From NCBI RefSeq assembly GCF_000428945.1, contig NZ_AUAX01000002.1, positions 1 to 64,000 of the forward strand: a stretch of 64,000 bases of DNA, read 5' to 3'. The translations under genes and the position numbers were made by a program. Within the stretch, counting starts at the first letter, position 1; each line of letters begins with the position of its first letter. The stretch comes from Hamadaea tsunoensis DSM 44101 (GTDB taxonomy: Bacteria; Actinomycetota; Actinomycetes; Mycobacteriales; Micromonosporaceae). The notes beneath the pieces were generated by a model that saw only the letters and a program-made list of their open reading frames with translations, was not told the origin of the DNA and did not search any database. Of the stretch, positions 52,969 to 61,613 are shown in pieces.

Positions 52969-52974
52969 ACCTTA
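52969..52974 (-). promoter_or_regulatory. -10 box of a probable leaderless transcript
   Basis: TAAGGT (minus strand) ends 6 bases before ATG 52962. Confidence 0.42.
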
Positions 52975-53160
52975 ACGTCGCCGTGCGCCCTAGCCTGCGC
53001 CCGCGCCCTCTCAAGGCGATCAAACCGTCGCCGCGCCGCCTGCCCGCTCCTCTGACGCGACAACCGGGATGTCCTTGGACATCGTCTGCGCCGCTACGCG
53101 TACAGGTGAATGGAAGGGGGCGATGGCGCGCGAGTGAGGCACGGCCTGACGCAGGTCGCG

Positions 53161-54609
53161 CTAGTGATTCTCGATCTTCACGGCCAAGCGGGCCAGCGCG
53201 GCGTCGAGGTCGGCGAGCGGGCCGCTCGCGGCGGCGGCGGGCAGTGCGGGTACCGGTTCGCCGGGCGCCGCGAGGGCTTTGCGCAGCAGCCCGATCGCCT
53301 TGGCGCTCGCGCGCTCGTCGGGGCTGAACTCGGTGGCGGCTGTGGCATGGACGGCGGCGCGCGCCGACAGCAGCACCTCACCGGCGTCCTCGGATGGTAC
53401 GTCGGACGTGACGTGGATCCGTTGCGCCACCGCCCGGTGGAGCCGGTGCGGCCGCGTGGTGGCGGCGAGGGTTTCACACGCTGCATCGAACGCGGCCAGC
53501 GCGCCGGCGGTCGAATCCCGGTCGCGGCGCGCCGCGAAGAACGCGGTGAGCGTGCCGAGGACCGCGAGAAGCCGGACCCGTAGCGCGTCGTTCCTGCGCA
53601 CCGGCATCACGAACCAGCCCACCGCCACGGCTGTCGCCGCGCCCAGGGCGAGCGCTTCCAGACGGATGGTCAGGAGGTGCTGGGCCGGTTCGCCGAAGTA
53701 CCCGTAGAGCAAGGACAGGACGGTGGTGATACCGCAGGCGTAGAAGGCGTAGCCGTACGGGCGCAGCGCCGAGGCGGTCGCCAGGGCGACGAAGATCGCG
53801 ATGATGCTCGCGGTGCCGTGCGGGTCGGCCGCTGTCGCGATGACGGCGCCGATCACGGTGCCGGCCATGGCCCCCAGGCCGCGCTCGATGCCTTTGAGGA
53901 CCACGTCACCGCGGCCGAGCGTACCGAGGTTGACGACCATCGCGCTGATCACCGCCCAGGGCCAGTGCGAGCCGAACAGCAGATGCCCGAGCACGAGCGC
54001 GACCGTGAGGGCGACGGCCATCTGCGACGCCGCCCGCGTGTGGATCGACAGCCCACCACCCTTGCGCTGCGGGCGCGCGGCCGGAGCGGGAACGGGACCG
54101 GGTTCAGGGACGCCGGACAGCCTGCCCTGCAGCCACCGCGCCGCACGGATCCAGACGAACGCGCTGAAGCCGGTGAGCGCGTACCAGCCGCAGATCGGCC
54201 ACCACGACACGCTTGCGGCGCCGGCCTGGCCGGAGATCAGGGCCGCGATCAGCGCCGGCGGGATCAACGCACCGAGCCGCGTCACCCTCGGCCCGAACCG
54301 CCGCGCCCAGACCGCGCCGGACATCAGCACCACGAACGCCGCCCCGCCGATCATCGCGTACGCCGTCAGCTGGGAGCCGATCCACACAGTGGCGCCGGCG
54401 AGAACCGTGAACGTCGCCGCGGAGATGAGCTCCTCGGGCCACCACGCACCGACACGGCGACGCGCAAGCACGAAAGCGAAGACGACCCCTGGTACGCCGA
54501 GCACCGCTGCCGGGTAGCCCGCGGCGTGCCGCGCGATCTCGACAGCCGTGCAGAAGGAGGCCAGCACGGCTGCCATCACAGCGACCTGATAGTAGACTTT
54601 GCTTAACAC
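53161..54609 (-). CDS. FUSC-family (aromatic acid exporter-like) membrane protein
   Basis: This 482-residue product has two blocks of membrane helices (about 5-160 and 195-325) around a Pro-rich cytoplasmic linker, then a helical soluble tail. HWPWAVISAMVVNLGTLGRG, VLKGIERGLGAMAGTVIGAV and LRPYGYAFYACGITTVLSLL are typical of the FUSC/ArAE family, which exports aromatic or amphipathic acids. Start: GTG 54609 with AGGGA at 5 bases (ATG 54633 is an alternative). The second codon is TTA, the rare leucine codon that in streptomycetes depends on the bldA tRNA. It is divergent from a MarR gene. Confidence 0.87.
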   Translation of the reverse strand: MLSKVYYQVAVMAAVLASFCTAVEIARHAAGYPAAVLGVPGVVFAFVLARRRVGAWWPEELISAATFTVLAGATVWIGSQLTAYAMIGGAAFVVLMSGAVWARRFGPRVTRLGALIPPALIAALISGQAGAASVSWWPICGWYALTGFSAFVWIRAARWLQGRLSGVPEPGPVPAPAARPQRKGGGLSIHTRAASQMAVALTVALVLGHLLFGSHWPWAVISAMVVNLGTLGRGDVVLKGIERGLGAMAGTVIGAVIATAADPHGTASIIAIFVALATASALRPYGYAFYACGITTVLSLLYGYFGEPAQHLLTIRLEALALGAATAVAVGWFVMPVRRNDALRVRLLAVLGTLTAFFAARRDRDSTAGALAAFDAACETLAATTRPHRLHRAVAQRIHVTSDVPSEDAGEVLLSARAAVHATAATEFSPDERASAKAIGLLRKALAAPGEPVPALPAAAASGPLADLDAALARLAVKIENH

Positions 54610-54663
54610 ATTGGTCCCTGAATGGTTCCACATATCTTGTAAGCGCCGTTTTCAGCTCGCCCC

Positions 54664-54685
54664 ATACTACGAGATCGTTTAGTAT
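54664..54685. promoter_or_regulatory. MarR operator candidate overlapping a -10 box
   Basis: ATACTA (54664-54669) and TAGTAT (54680-54685) form a perfect 6-bp inverted repeat spaced by 10. The right arm is also a TANNNT box 6 bases before the MarR start, so binding would block that promoter. Confidence 0.5.
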
Positions 54686-54691
54686 TTCTCC

Positions 54692-55153
54692 ATGGACACC
54701 GACGACGCCGCCCGAGCGCTTCTGGACGGCATGCTGCGACTGGGCTCCCGGTTGCGCCACGAGCGTCCGGCCGGGTCCCTGACAACCAACAAGATCATCG
54801 TGTTGGGGCATCTGCGCCGGAACGGCCCGTGCACCCCGAGCGCGGTGGCGCTGGCGGAGCATCAGCAGCCCCAGGCGCTGACCCGGACCTTCAACGAGCT
54901 GGAAGCCGACGGGCTGATCGCCCGGGAACGCTCGGAGGCGGACCGGCGCGCCTCGATCCTGTCCATCACCGTTGCCGGGACTCAGGTGCTTGCCCAGGAC
55001 CTCGCCGAGCGCGTCGGCTGGCTCAGTGCCGCACTGGGTACGCTCACCGAGACCGAGCAGCAGCTGCTCGCACTCTCCGCCGGCCTGCTCAACCAGCTGG
55101 CCGATGCGTCCGCGACGCCGCGAAGGACGCCGGCCGACGGAAGCGCCTCGTGA
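54692..55153 (+). CDS. MarR family transcriptional regulator
   Basis: A 153-residue winged-helix protein: PSAVALAEHQQPQALTRTFN (recognition helices) and EADGLIARERSEADRRASIL with the wing DRR. It is divergent from the FUSC exporter, the usual MarR-transporter pairing for phenolic or antimicrobial compounds. It starts at ATG 54692 without a ribosome site; the -10 box just upstream suggests a leaderless message overlapped by the operator. Confidence 0.92.
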   Translation: MDTDDAARALLDGMLRLGSRLRHERPAGSLTTNKIIVLGHLRRNGPCTPSAVALAEHQQPQALTRTFNELEADGLIARERSEADRRASILSITVAGTQVLAQDLAERVGWLSAALGTLTETEQQLLALSAGLLNQLADASATPRRTPADGSAS

Positions 55154-55492
55154 AGCAGATCTGATCAGCCGCCACGCGGTCCAATATGGACCACGGGTAC
55201 GGCGCGCCTCTCATCCCGGGCAGATACTGCGGGCCCACGCCTCGCTCGGCGGCATCCGGAAGCCCCCTCCGGTGCGCACGATGGTTGCACGATCAATCTC
55301 TCGTAGGAGATACGCGCGAAGCCGAAAGTCCGAAAGCGCTTGACGACCGGCGTCAACGCGCGTGAGCTGGACGTAGCGGTCGCAGCCGGTCCGCATGAGG
55401 CGGCAGTCGGCCCAGCGCGGATCCGGTGGAATGCCGAGACAGCCGATGACGATCATTCGCGACCGATCTTGCATGACTACGGGGGGCACGCC
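55154..55492. other. 339-base intergenic region, no gene supported
   Basis: It holds a perfect palindrome GGTCCA-ATA-TGGACC (55178-55192) just after the MarR gene and a small stem ATCTC/GAGAT (55296-55311). Open frames exist on both strands but none reads like protein. The promoter of the SnoaL-like gene should lie here. Confidence 0.4.
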
Positions 55493-55948
55493 ATGACATC
55501 AGAAGACCGTAAGAACATGATCCGCCGCGTATCCGACGAACTGTGGAACAAGGGCAACGTGGATATCTGCGACGAGGTGTTCGCCCAGAACTGCTCCTTC
55601 CACGACCCGAGCTTCCACATCGACGGCATTACGGGGATGAAGCAGCAGGTACGCGAGCTCAGAACCGCCAACCCGGACCTGCACATGGACATCCAGGAGG
55701 TGCTGGCGGAGGGCGACCTGACCGCCGCCCGGTGGACGATGGGCGGCACAGCCCGCGGGGAGTTCCAGGGCATCCCGGGCACCGGCAAGAGCTACGTGAT
55801 GACCGGCATGATCATGGACAAGTGGCAGGGCGACCACATCGTCGAAGAGTGGGTCAACTACGACCTCGCGGGCACTCTGCAGCAGATCGGGATCATGCCC
55901 ACCCTGGAACAGATTGCCCAGATGAGCAAGCAGCGGGCCGCCATGTGA
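55493..55948 (+). CDS. SnoaL-like / ester cyclase-type NTF2-fold protein
   Basis: This 151-residue product has the polyketide-cyclase-like pattern: MIRRVSDELWNKGNVDICDE, FHDPSFHIDGITGMKQQVRE, PDLHMDIQEVLAEGDLTAAR and IVEEWVNYDLAGTLQQIGIM. The NTF2-like fold makes a cone-shaped pocket. Family members cyclise polyketides or hydrate small molecules, but many have no known role. ATG 55493 follows a GGGGGG run at about 5 bases. It stands alone. Confidence 0.9.
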   Translation: MTSEDRKNMIRRVSDELWNKGNVDICDEVFAQNCSFHDPSFHIDGITGMKQQVRELRTANPDLHMDIQEVLAEGDLTAARWTMGGTARGEFQGIPGTGKSYVMTGMIMDKWQGDHIVEEWVNYDLAGTLQQIGIMPTLEQIAQMSKQRAAM

Positions 55949-56173
55949 CCTGACAGCTGAAGCATGGCCGGCGCGTGTGCGCTGACGCGTGCGGGCCGGC
56001 CATAGCTATGGGAATGCCCCCTTGAGGGCGTTCGAGTAGCCTATTTCGAGCTCTTCCGAGCCTTCGGGCTCTTCCAAGCATCTCTGCATGCGCATGTCTT
56101 GCGGTCACGGACTTTGAGCCGGCGTTTCGCGCTGGTGTGCCGTGGGGCTGCCCGCGCTGCGTACGGGGGAATC

Positions 56174-56584
56174 ATGAAGCAGATGAAGACAGCGACGCTT
56201 GAGGACGCACGACGGGTGATCGCCGCCGGCGAGGAGCGCGCCCGCGAACTCGGGCAACCGATGAACATCGCGGTCGTCGATTCCGGTGGCAACCTGATCG
56301 CGCACGAACGCATGGACGGCGCCTGGATCGGCAGCGTCGACATCTCGATCAACAAGGCGTTCACGGCGCGATCGTTCGACATCGAGACGGAGGCGCTGGG
56401 CGCCAACTCACAGCCAGGCAACCAGTTCTTCGGCATCCACGCCTCCAACGGCGGTCGCATCATGATCTTCGCTGGCGGCGTTCCACTGCGGTCCGACGGC
56501 GAGGTCGTCGGTGCGGTCGGCGTCAGCGGAGGCGACGGCAAGCAGGACCAGACAGTGGCCGAAGCCGCAGCCAGCGCCTTCTGA
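56174..56584 (+). CDS. GlcG/HbpS-like heme-binding protein
   Basis: A 136-residue protein of the GlcG/HbpS fold: ARRVIAAGEERARELGQPMN, IAVVDSGGNLIAHERMDGAW and GAVGVSGGDGKQDQTVAEAA. HbpS in Streptomyces binds heme and senses redox stress, but it is secreted, and this protein lacks a signal peptide. ATG 56174 follows GGGGG. It ends 22 bases before fdhA, so they are probably co-transcribed. Confidence 0.9.
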   Translation: MKQMKTATLEDARRVIAAGEERARELGQPMNIAVVDSGGNLIAHERMDGAWIGSVDISINKAFTARSFDIETEALGANSQPGNQFFGIHASNGGRIMIFAGGVPLRSDGEVVGAVGVSGGDGKQDQTVAEAAASAF

Positions 56585-56606
56585 GCGCACGGAGGACATG
56601 ATCAAC

Positions 56607-57821
56607 ATGGCAGGAAACAAGGCAGTCGTCTACCAGGGGCCCGGCCAGGTCAGCGTCGAATCGGTGGACTATCCGGAGCTCGCGCTCAAGCCGGGTCCCG
56701 GGGTTCCGGCTCTGAACGCCGACCGCCAGTGCCCGCACGGTGTGATCCTGAAGGTGGTCTCCACCAACATCTGCGGCAGCGATCAGCACATGGTGCGCGG
56801 CCGAACCACGGCGCCGGTCGGTCTCGTCCTCGGCCATGAGATCACCGGCGAGGTGATCGAGAAGGGCCGTGACGTCGAGTACGTTAACGTGGGCGACCTG
56901 GTCTCGGTTCCGTTCAACGTCGCATGCGGACGATGCCGCAACTGCAAGGAAGGCAAGACCGGCATCTGCCTCAACGTGAACTCGCAACCCGGCGGCGCCT
57001 ACGGCTACGTCGACATGGGTGGCTGGCGCGGCGGCCAAGCCGAATACGTCATGATCCCGTACGCGGACTGGAACGTGCTCCGCTTCCCCGAAAAGGACGA
57101 AGCGATGGCTCGCATCCGCGACCTGACAATGCTCTCGGACATCTTCCCGACCGGCTACCACGGCTGCGTCACCGCCGGCGTCACCACGGGATCGACCGTG
57201 TACATCGCCGGCGCCGGTCCGGTCGGCCTGGCCGCCGCCACGTCGGCGTTCCTGCTCGGCGCGTCGACCGTCATCGTCGGCGACGTCAACAAGGACCGCC
57301 TTGAACAGGCCCGCAGCTTCGGCTGCGAAACGCTGGACGTCAGCGATGGCGAACCGAAGGACCAACTCGCGCAAATCCTCGGCACACCGGAGGTCGATTG
57401 CGGCGTCGACTGCGTGGGCTTCGAGGCACACGGACACGGCGCCGACGCGGGCATCGAAGCACCGGCGACCGTGCTGAACTCGCTGATGGAAGCCACCCGG
57501 GCGGGCGGCGCGCTGGGCGTACCCGGGCTCTACGTCACCGGCGACCCGGGTGCCACGACCGAGGAGGCCAAGGTCGGATCGCTCTCGATCCGGCTCGGTC
57601 TGGGCTGGGCGAAGTCCCACTCGTTCACCACCGGCCAATGCCCGGTCATGCGCTACCACCGGCGCCTGATGATGGCGATTCTGAGCGGACGCACCAACAT
57701 CGCCCGCAACGTGAACGCGACGGTGATCTCACTCGATGAGGCACCGCAGGGCTATACCGACTTCGACCACGGCATGGCCAAGAAGTTCGTGCTGGATCCA
57801 CACGGGCTGGTCCGCTCCTGA
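56607..57821 (+). CDS. fdhA: glutathione-independent formaldehyde dehydrogenase
   Basis: This 404-residue zinc alcohol dehydrogenase-family enzyme carries KVVSTNICGSDQHMVRGRTT (catalytic zinc Cys), GLVLGHEITGEVIEKG, structural zinc cysteines in CGRCRNCKEGKTGICLNV, and the NAD fold YIAGAGPVGLAAATSAFLLG. These match the Pseudomonas putida FdhA type, which oxidises formaldehyde to formate with tightly held NAD. ATG 56607 (MAGNKAVVYQ) matches homologue starts; ATG 56598 is in frame. It lies in one unit with the GlcG-like gene. Confidence 0.94.
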   Translation: MAGNKAVVYQGPGQVSVESVDYPELALKPGPGVPALNADRQCPHGVILKVVSTNICGSDQHMVRGRTTAPVGLVLGHEITGEVIEKGRDVEYVNVGDLVSVPFNVACGRCRNCKEGKTGICLNVNSQPGGAYGYVDMGGWRGGQAEYVMIPYADWNVLRFPEKDEAMARIRDLTMLSDIFPTGYHGCVTAGVTTGSTVYIAGAGPVGLAAATSAFLLGASTVIVGDVNKDRLEQARSFGCETLDVSDGEPKDQLAQILGTPEVDCGVDCVGFEAHGHGADAGIEAPATVLNSLMEATRAGGALGVPGLYVTGDPGATTEEAKVGSLSIRLGLGWAKSHSFTTGQCPVMRYHRRLMMAILSGRTNIARNVNATVISLDEAPQGYTDFDHGMAKKFVLDPHGLVRS

Positions 57822-58234
57822 GGCAGGTTCACGGATTCGCGTACGAAACCGCCGCCGTCGAGGTCTGCGACAACGTGGCCAACCGTCGGCCGCGCTTCGA
57901 TGTCGTCGTCCAATATAGACTGACCCGCTCCGCTCAGTGGCCAGCCGAGGCCGGCGCGGTCGCGTCGGCCCGCTCCGTCGTGGTCCGCCAAGAAGATGCC
58001 GACTCTTGATTCGCCGAAAGCCCGGCTCGATGAGCTGGGCTTTCGTGTCTGTTTACGGTGTCGCTCGCCTGATTCCTGAAGTACGCATGGTCGCGGAGAG
58101 CTGGTCGTCGAGGTCGCCATTCTTGTAACGACCGTCCCGAATTCCCAGCCGGAGTTGGCGGCGCGGTCTGTGGCCGAGCGTGTTGCGAGACGGAGAAACC
58201 GTTCGCCTTTGGGCGTGCCGGAGTCGGCCGCTGG
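57822..58234. other. 413-base intergenic region, no gene supported
   Basis: It contains the fdhA-side hairpin at 58015-58045. On the plus strand a frame stays open from about 57740 to TGA 58007-58009 and reads moderately protein-like (FAYETAAVEVCDNVANRRPR), but it has no ATG/GTG/TTG start or ribosome site, so I do not call it. It may be a gene remnant. Confidence 0.35.
58015..58045 (+). terminator. long near-perfect hairpin
   Basis: CGAAAGCCC pairs with GGGCTTTCG, and inside them GCTC pairs with GAGC around a 3-base loop. The structure is terminator-like for whatever is transcribed across this gap from fdhA. Confidence 0.7.
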
Positions 58235-58654
58235 TCAGTGCTCTGGCGCCCGCAGTTCCTCGATCAGCGCCACGATCGCGGGCTCCATCTGCACTCGTAA
58301 CTCAGCGGGACGCGTGATCTCGTCGCCCTGAGGGTCGTAGATGGTGAGGCCGTGCCGGCGGGCGAGTTCGTCGATCAGCTGCAACGCAGCGTCGCCGCGT
58401 TCACTGAAGGTCAGATGCATGCCGACGTGGTCGATCCCGACATTCAGTGGCATGTCCATCCACGGAGAATCAGGACCGTAAGGCGGGAAGTCCGGGTAGC
58501 GAGCGCGCAGGCTCTCGTAGAACCCGACGATGCGCTCGTCCAACTCGCCCTCGCGATGATGAAGACTGCCGCAGTGCTCCGCCATGACCCGTACCTCGGC
58601 GTCGGTCGCGCCAGGATCGGCAGCCAGCATGACAAGACCAAAGCTCATGCGCAT
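58235..58654 (-). CDS. conserved hypothetical protein
   Basis: This 139-residue soluble protein (SFGLVMLAADPGATDAEVRV, PDSPWMDMPLNVGIDHVGMH, LTIYDPQGDEITRP) has a compact alpha/beta pattern and resembles small uncharacterised actinobacterial proteins. Start ATG 58654, or ATG 58648 two codons later. No ribosome site is obvious. Function unknown. Confidence 0.8.
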   Translation of the reverse strand: MRMSFGLVMLAADPGATDAEVRVMAEHCGSLHHREGELDERIVGFYESLRARYPDFPPYGPDSPWMDMPLNVGIDHVGMHLTFSERGDAALQLIDELARRHGLTIYDPQGDEITRPAELRVQMEPAIVALIEELRAPEH

Positions 58655-58800
58655 ATGGTGCCCGATCGGCGCGGCCGCCGAGCAAAGCCCGTCATCCCCT
58701 CAGCGCGGTCTTCGAAACCGGGGAAGATCAACCAATCCGTGAAGCGGAGAAAATACCGACGTGCACAGTCTGATCTGTGGGGAGATGTTTGACGTAACGG

Positions 58801-59592
58801 CTACCAGCAGCCGCCCTGCACAAAAGGTCGCACAGCCCAGGAGCGAGCGGCGTCCGCCGGCACCGAGTCGACGGCGAGAACCCATTCGTCGCCGAGCACA
58901 CCGACAACGAGGTCCCGCTTGTCGAACCGCAGCACGAGACCAGCGGCGACCGCGTCCCCGTCGTGGCCGACGATCACAGCGCCGTCGGTGAGCCGGGCGC
59001 CGACAAACCCGGACAGCACATCCGGAGGCTGTGCCGGGCCGACCCTGGCCTCTCCAGACTCGCCCATGTCATAGGACCCGTACGGATCCTCCGCCGCAAG
59101 GAGGAGTTGATCGCCATGGCCGTGCAGACCGACCGGCATCGCGTACTCGAAGAACAGCCAAGCGTGCAAGAGGCTCTCGGCGTCCGGTTCGCGCCGTCGC
59201 CCGTACCAGTGCCGGGCCTCCGTCACGGCGTCGAGCCGACGGCCCACCATCCCCTTCAGCCACGAGGCGACCATCGCCGAATCGTTGAAGTCCACGTACG
59301 ACGTCCGGTGCTCGACGCGCAGCGCCTGCCACACAGCGCGGGCAGTGGCCTCGTAGACGTCGCCCACGCTGGTGTCGGCCCCGGCCGTGACCACGCCGGT
59401 CACGATCACCCTCGCCGCCACGGGTTGTCCACGCAGAGCACGCCGAGCGCCCAGTTCCGCCTCCCACCGGTGTTCTTCCACCACGACGGCGGTCACCTCC
59501 ACCTCGGACCGGCTCGATGCCGTGACCTCGACGGTGACCTGGGCGAACCGCGAGGAGCGATTCGTCTGCTGCAGCAGGCGGAAGGTCGTCAT
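58801..59592 (-). CDS. hypothetical protein with weak EF-G domain IV-like segment
   Basis: This 263-residue product starts at ATG 59592. The segment around residues 45-85 (ELGARRALRGQPVAARVIVT, VGDVYEATARAVWQALRVEH) reminds me of elongation factor G domain IV, but the match is too weak for a name. A Trp/Tyr-rich middle (EARHWYGRR, HAWLFFEYAMPVG) and a beta-strand C-terminus (LVLRFDKRDLVVGVLGDEWV) follow. No signal peptide or membrane helix. Function unknown. Confidence 0.72.
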   Translation of the reverse strand: MTTFRLLQQTNRSSRFAQVTVEVTASSRSEVEVTAVVVEEHRWEAELGARRALRGQPVAARVIVTGVVTAGADTSVGDVYEATARAVWQALRVEHRTSYVDFNDSAMVASWLKGMVGRRLDAVTEARHWYGRRREPDAESLLHAWLFFEYAMPVGLHGHGDQLLLAAEDPYGSYDMGESGEARVGPAQPPDVLSGFVGARLTDGAVIVGHDGDAVAAGLVLRFDKRDLVVGVLGDEWVLAVDSVPADAARSWAVRPFVQGGCW

Positions 59593-59832
59593 GACTCTGA
59601 TCGTTCCAGGCGGATTCCCGGCCCGAGGGATGGTCCCTACCTGCTGCCTACCAACCTGGCAATATCTGCTTCTCAGCCGTAGTACAGGTAACGGTCGTGC
59701 AGTTCCGGCTGATCTACGAGGCGCTCCATCGATCGCCCCGGGCAGAACGTCGACGACGACCGGTAGCTTCACTTTCGGCGCCGCCGGGCAGATGCTGACC
59801 AGCGCTAGTCTGCACGGTCAGGTTGGTCGGTC

Positions 59833-60603
59833 TCACGGAACGGCGACGTGGTTACGCACGAACGGTCTGTCCCGGTCGAGGACTCGGCCGGCTGGCAAGG
59901 CGGCACGAAGCACCACATCGAGCACCTGTTCGGGGGCAGCTTGGTAGCAACCGCTGGCCCAGGCCGCATTCGGTTCGATGACCGCCCACCCGTCTTCGGT
60001 ATCGCCGACGTCGATGACCACCGCGCTGGGAAGGCTCGCGCCGACCTCGGCCAAGAGTTCGACACCGAAGGCGAGCGCATCGGCAGGCGCCTCGGCGATG
60101 TGCAGGCGACCGCCCTCGGCGTACTGGCTGGCCGCGTGGATCTGCCCGTCGAGGATGAACAGCCGGTGTTCGCTGGACAGATCGATCAGGTCGCTGACCA
60201 GCACCACGGTGTCAGCATCCACGGCGTCGGAGCCAGGCAGCCGGGTCCCGTCGCTGTAGATCATCGCCTTGATGTTCTTGTCGTTAGGTGACTTGATGAA
60301 AGCGGGCGAGCGTAGCTGCCACGCGTGGCTGATCGGCACCGCCTCGACTCGGCGGCGGACCAACGCGCGCGGCAGCCGGGCCAACCAGTCCGCCGGCGCC
60401 TCCAGCAGCGCGATATCCAGCTTGCCGGCGACAGCATCGGCGAAACCAGGTCCGGCGTGCAAATGCTCAGCGGTCAAACCAGCTGGAACAGCGAACGTCG
60501 ACAACTGCACGGTCGCCAATCCCCGCTGCACCGCAGTCGCTCGGATCGCCTCCGCGGATGCAGTCAGCCGGGGCGGAAACACGATGGTCACCAGCCGAAT
60601 CAT
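59833..60603 (-). CDS. ATP-grasp domain protein (DUF4343-like)
   Basis: A 256-residue protein. The N-terminal ~90 residues are a pre-ATP-grasp Rossmann part (MIRLVTIVFPPRLTASAEAI). The ATP-grasp part contains FIKSPNDKNIKAMIY (ATP-binding Lys) and VVIDVGDTEDGWAVIEPNAA with the Asp, Glu and Asn metal ligands. ATP-grasp enzymes ligate a carboxylate to an amine or thiol. Single-gene members of this size are common and uncharacterised. ATG 60603 has no clear ribosome site. It is divergent from the HAD gene. Confidence 0.85.
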   Translation of the reverse strand: MIRLVTIVFPPRLTASAEAIRATAVQRGLATVQLSTFAVPAGLTAEHLHAGPGFADAVAGKLDIALLEAPADWLARLPRALVRRRVEAVPISHAWQLRSPAFIKSPNDKNIKAMIYSDGTRLPGSDAVDADTVVLVSDLIDLSSEHRLFILDGQIHAASQYAEGGRLHIAEAPADALAFGVELLAEVGASLPSAVVIDVGDTEDGWAVIEPNAAWASGCYQAAPEQVLDVVLRAALPAGRVLDRDRPFVRNHVAVP

Positions 60604-60763
60604 GCCCAATCGTCGGCAGACTCACCAGGGAGTTCCATTCCTCTCGGGCCGACGCCGCTGACGGGAAACCTGTTGAAGCCGGGCACGGACTCCTGTCATG
60701 ATCTTGCAGGTTGGCAGGATCCACGGAACGACTCATTCAGTTCCAAGGTCGGACGGGGTGGTC

Positions 60764-61474
60764 ATGGCTGATGTCGATCCAGGGCAGCCGCGAGTACGTC
60801 CTCACGTCGGCCGGGCCGTCAACCGCGCGCGCCGCGTACTCCTCGACTTCGACGGTGTGATGTTCAATGTCCGCGACTCGCTGGGACATGACCGCCGGGA
60901 GCAGGCGGTCGCCGCGTTGCTGGCGAATCGGGACTACCGCCCCCGACCGGTGCCGATCACCTTTGCCTGGTTCGGCGTGCATCAGACATTGGCGTTCCTG
61001 GCAGAGCGTGAGCCTGACCATGCCATCGAGGCGGAGGTAGTCATTTCGACACTCGAACTGGATGCCGCCCTCACGGCCTGCCCCGCACCCGGTCTGCAGC
61101 AGCTCCTTGCCGCCTGCACGGCCAGCGGCCGTGACGTCGCCGTGATCAGCGATCTCTCCGAGTCCGCTGTCCTCGCAACGCTGCAGGCACATGGCATGAG
61201 CGGACGTATTGCAGCGGTGGCGGCCCGGCAAGGACTCGACCTGTCAGCATGCGACGCTTCGCGTACTGCTGAGCGAGCAGCTGGCTTGCTCGGCGTCGGC
61301 GTGGCGAACTGTCTCGTCGTCAGCGGAAAGGCCGGGGTACTCACCGCCGCCCACCGAATAGGCGCCAACGGTCTTGGCTGCGAGTGCGGCCGGGACCGGC
61401 GAAAACATCTCGCGCAGACAAAGGCTCCCGTCGTATCCGGCCTCGTAACCCTGACCCAAGCACTGCTGAGCTGA
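60764..61474 (+). CDS. HAD-superfamily phosphatase-like protein
   Basis: A 236-residue protein: motif I LLDFDGVMFN (nucleophile Asp in DxDG), motif II VISDLSES, and a motif III/IV region LVVSGKAGVLTAAHRIGANG in which the usual Gly-Asp-Ser and following Asp are altered (SGKAG). The motif IV change makes catalysis uncertain. ATG 60764 with GGGGTGG upstream is preferred over an in-frame ATG at 60698. It shares a 160-base intergenic region with the divergent ATP-grasp gene. Confidence 0.8.
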   Translation: MADVDPGQPRVRPHVGRAVNRARRVLLDFDGVMFNVRDSLGHDRREQAVAALLANRDYRPRPVPITFAWFGVHQTLAFLAEREPDHAIEAEVVISTLELDAALTACPAPGLQQLLAACTASGRDVAVISDLSESAVLATLQAHGMSGRIAAVAARQGLDLSACDASRTAERAAGLLGVGVANCLVVSGKAGVLTAAHRIGANGLGCECGRDRRKHLAQTKAPVVSGLVTLTQALLS

Positions 61475-61613
61475 TGACCAGCCGCAGGACTCGGCGCCGG
61501 TACCACGCTGTCGTGCCAACGCCCGGTCATCAGGCTGAGTGCAGGCAGTCAGAGGCCGACCGCGTCGCGCGCATTGTGGTAATGCCGCACGTTGATCGCG
61601 TTCGGTGAACTGT

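Noticed and set aside
55211-55489. Minus-strand ORF of 92 residues between MarR and SnoaL-like genes
   Set aside because: No ribosome site, no recognisable motif, and composition like non-coding DNA.
57740-58009. Plus-strand frame of about 88 codons after fdhA, reading partly like protein
   Set aside because: No ATG, GTG or TTG start with a ribosome site, overlaps fdhA, and I recognise no family. Kept as a note in the intergenic entry.
58001-58046. Possible tRNA around the hairpin after fdhA
   Set aside because: The stem lacks the cloverleaf spacing, the T-loop GGTTCGA pattern and an anticodon arm; it is a simple hairpin.
57752-58120. Minus-strand ORF of 122 residues opposite the fdhA end
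   Set aside because: Low-complexity, Arg/Ser-rich composition typical of an antisense frame in GC-rich DNA.
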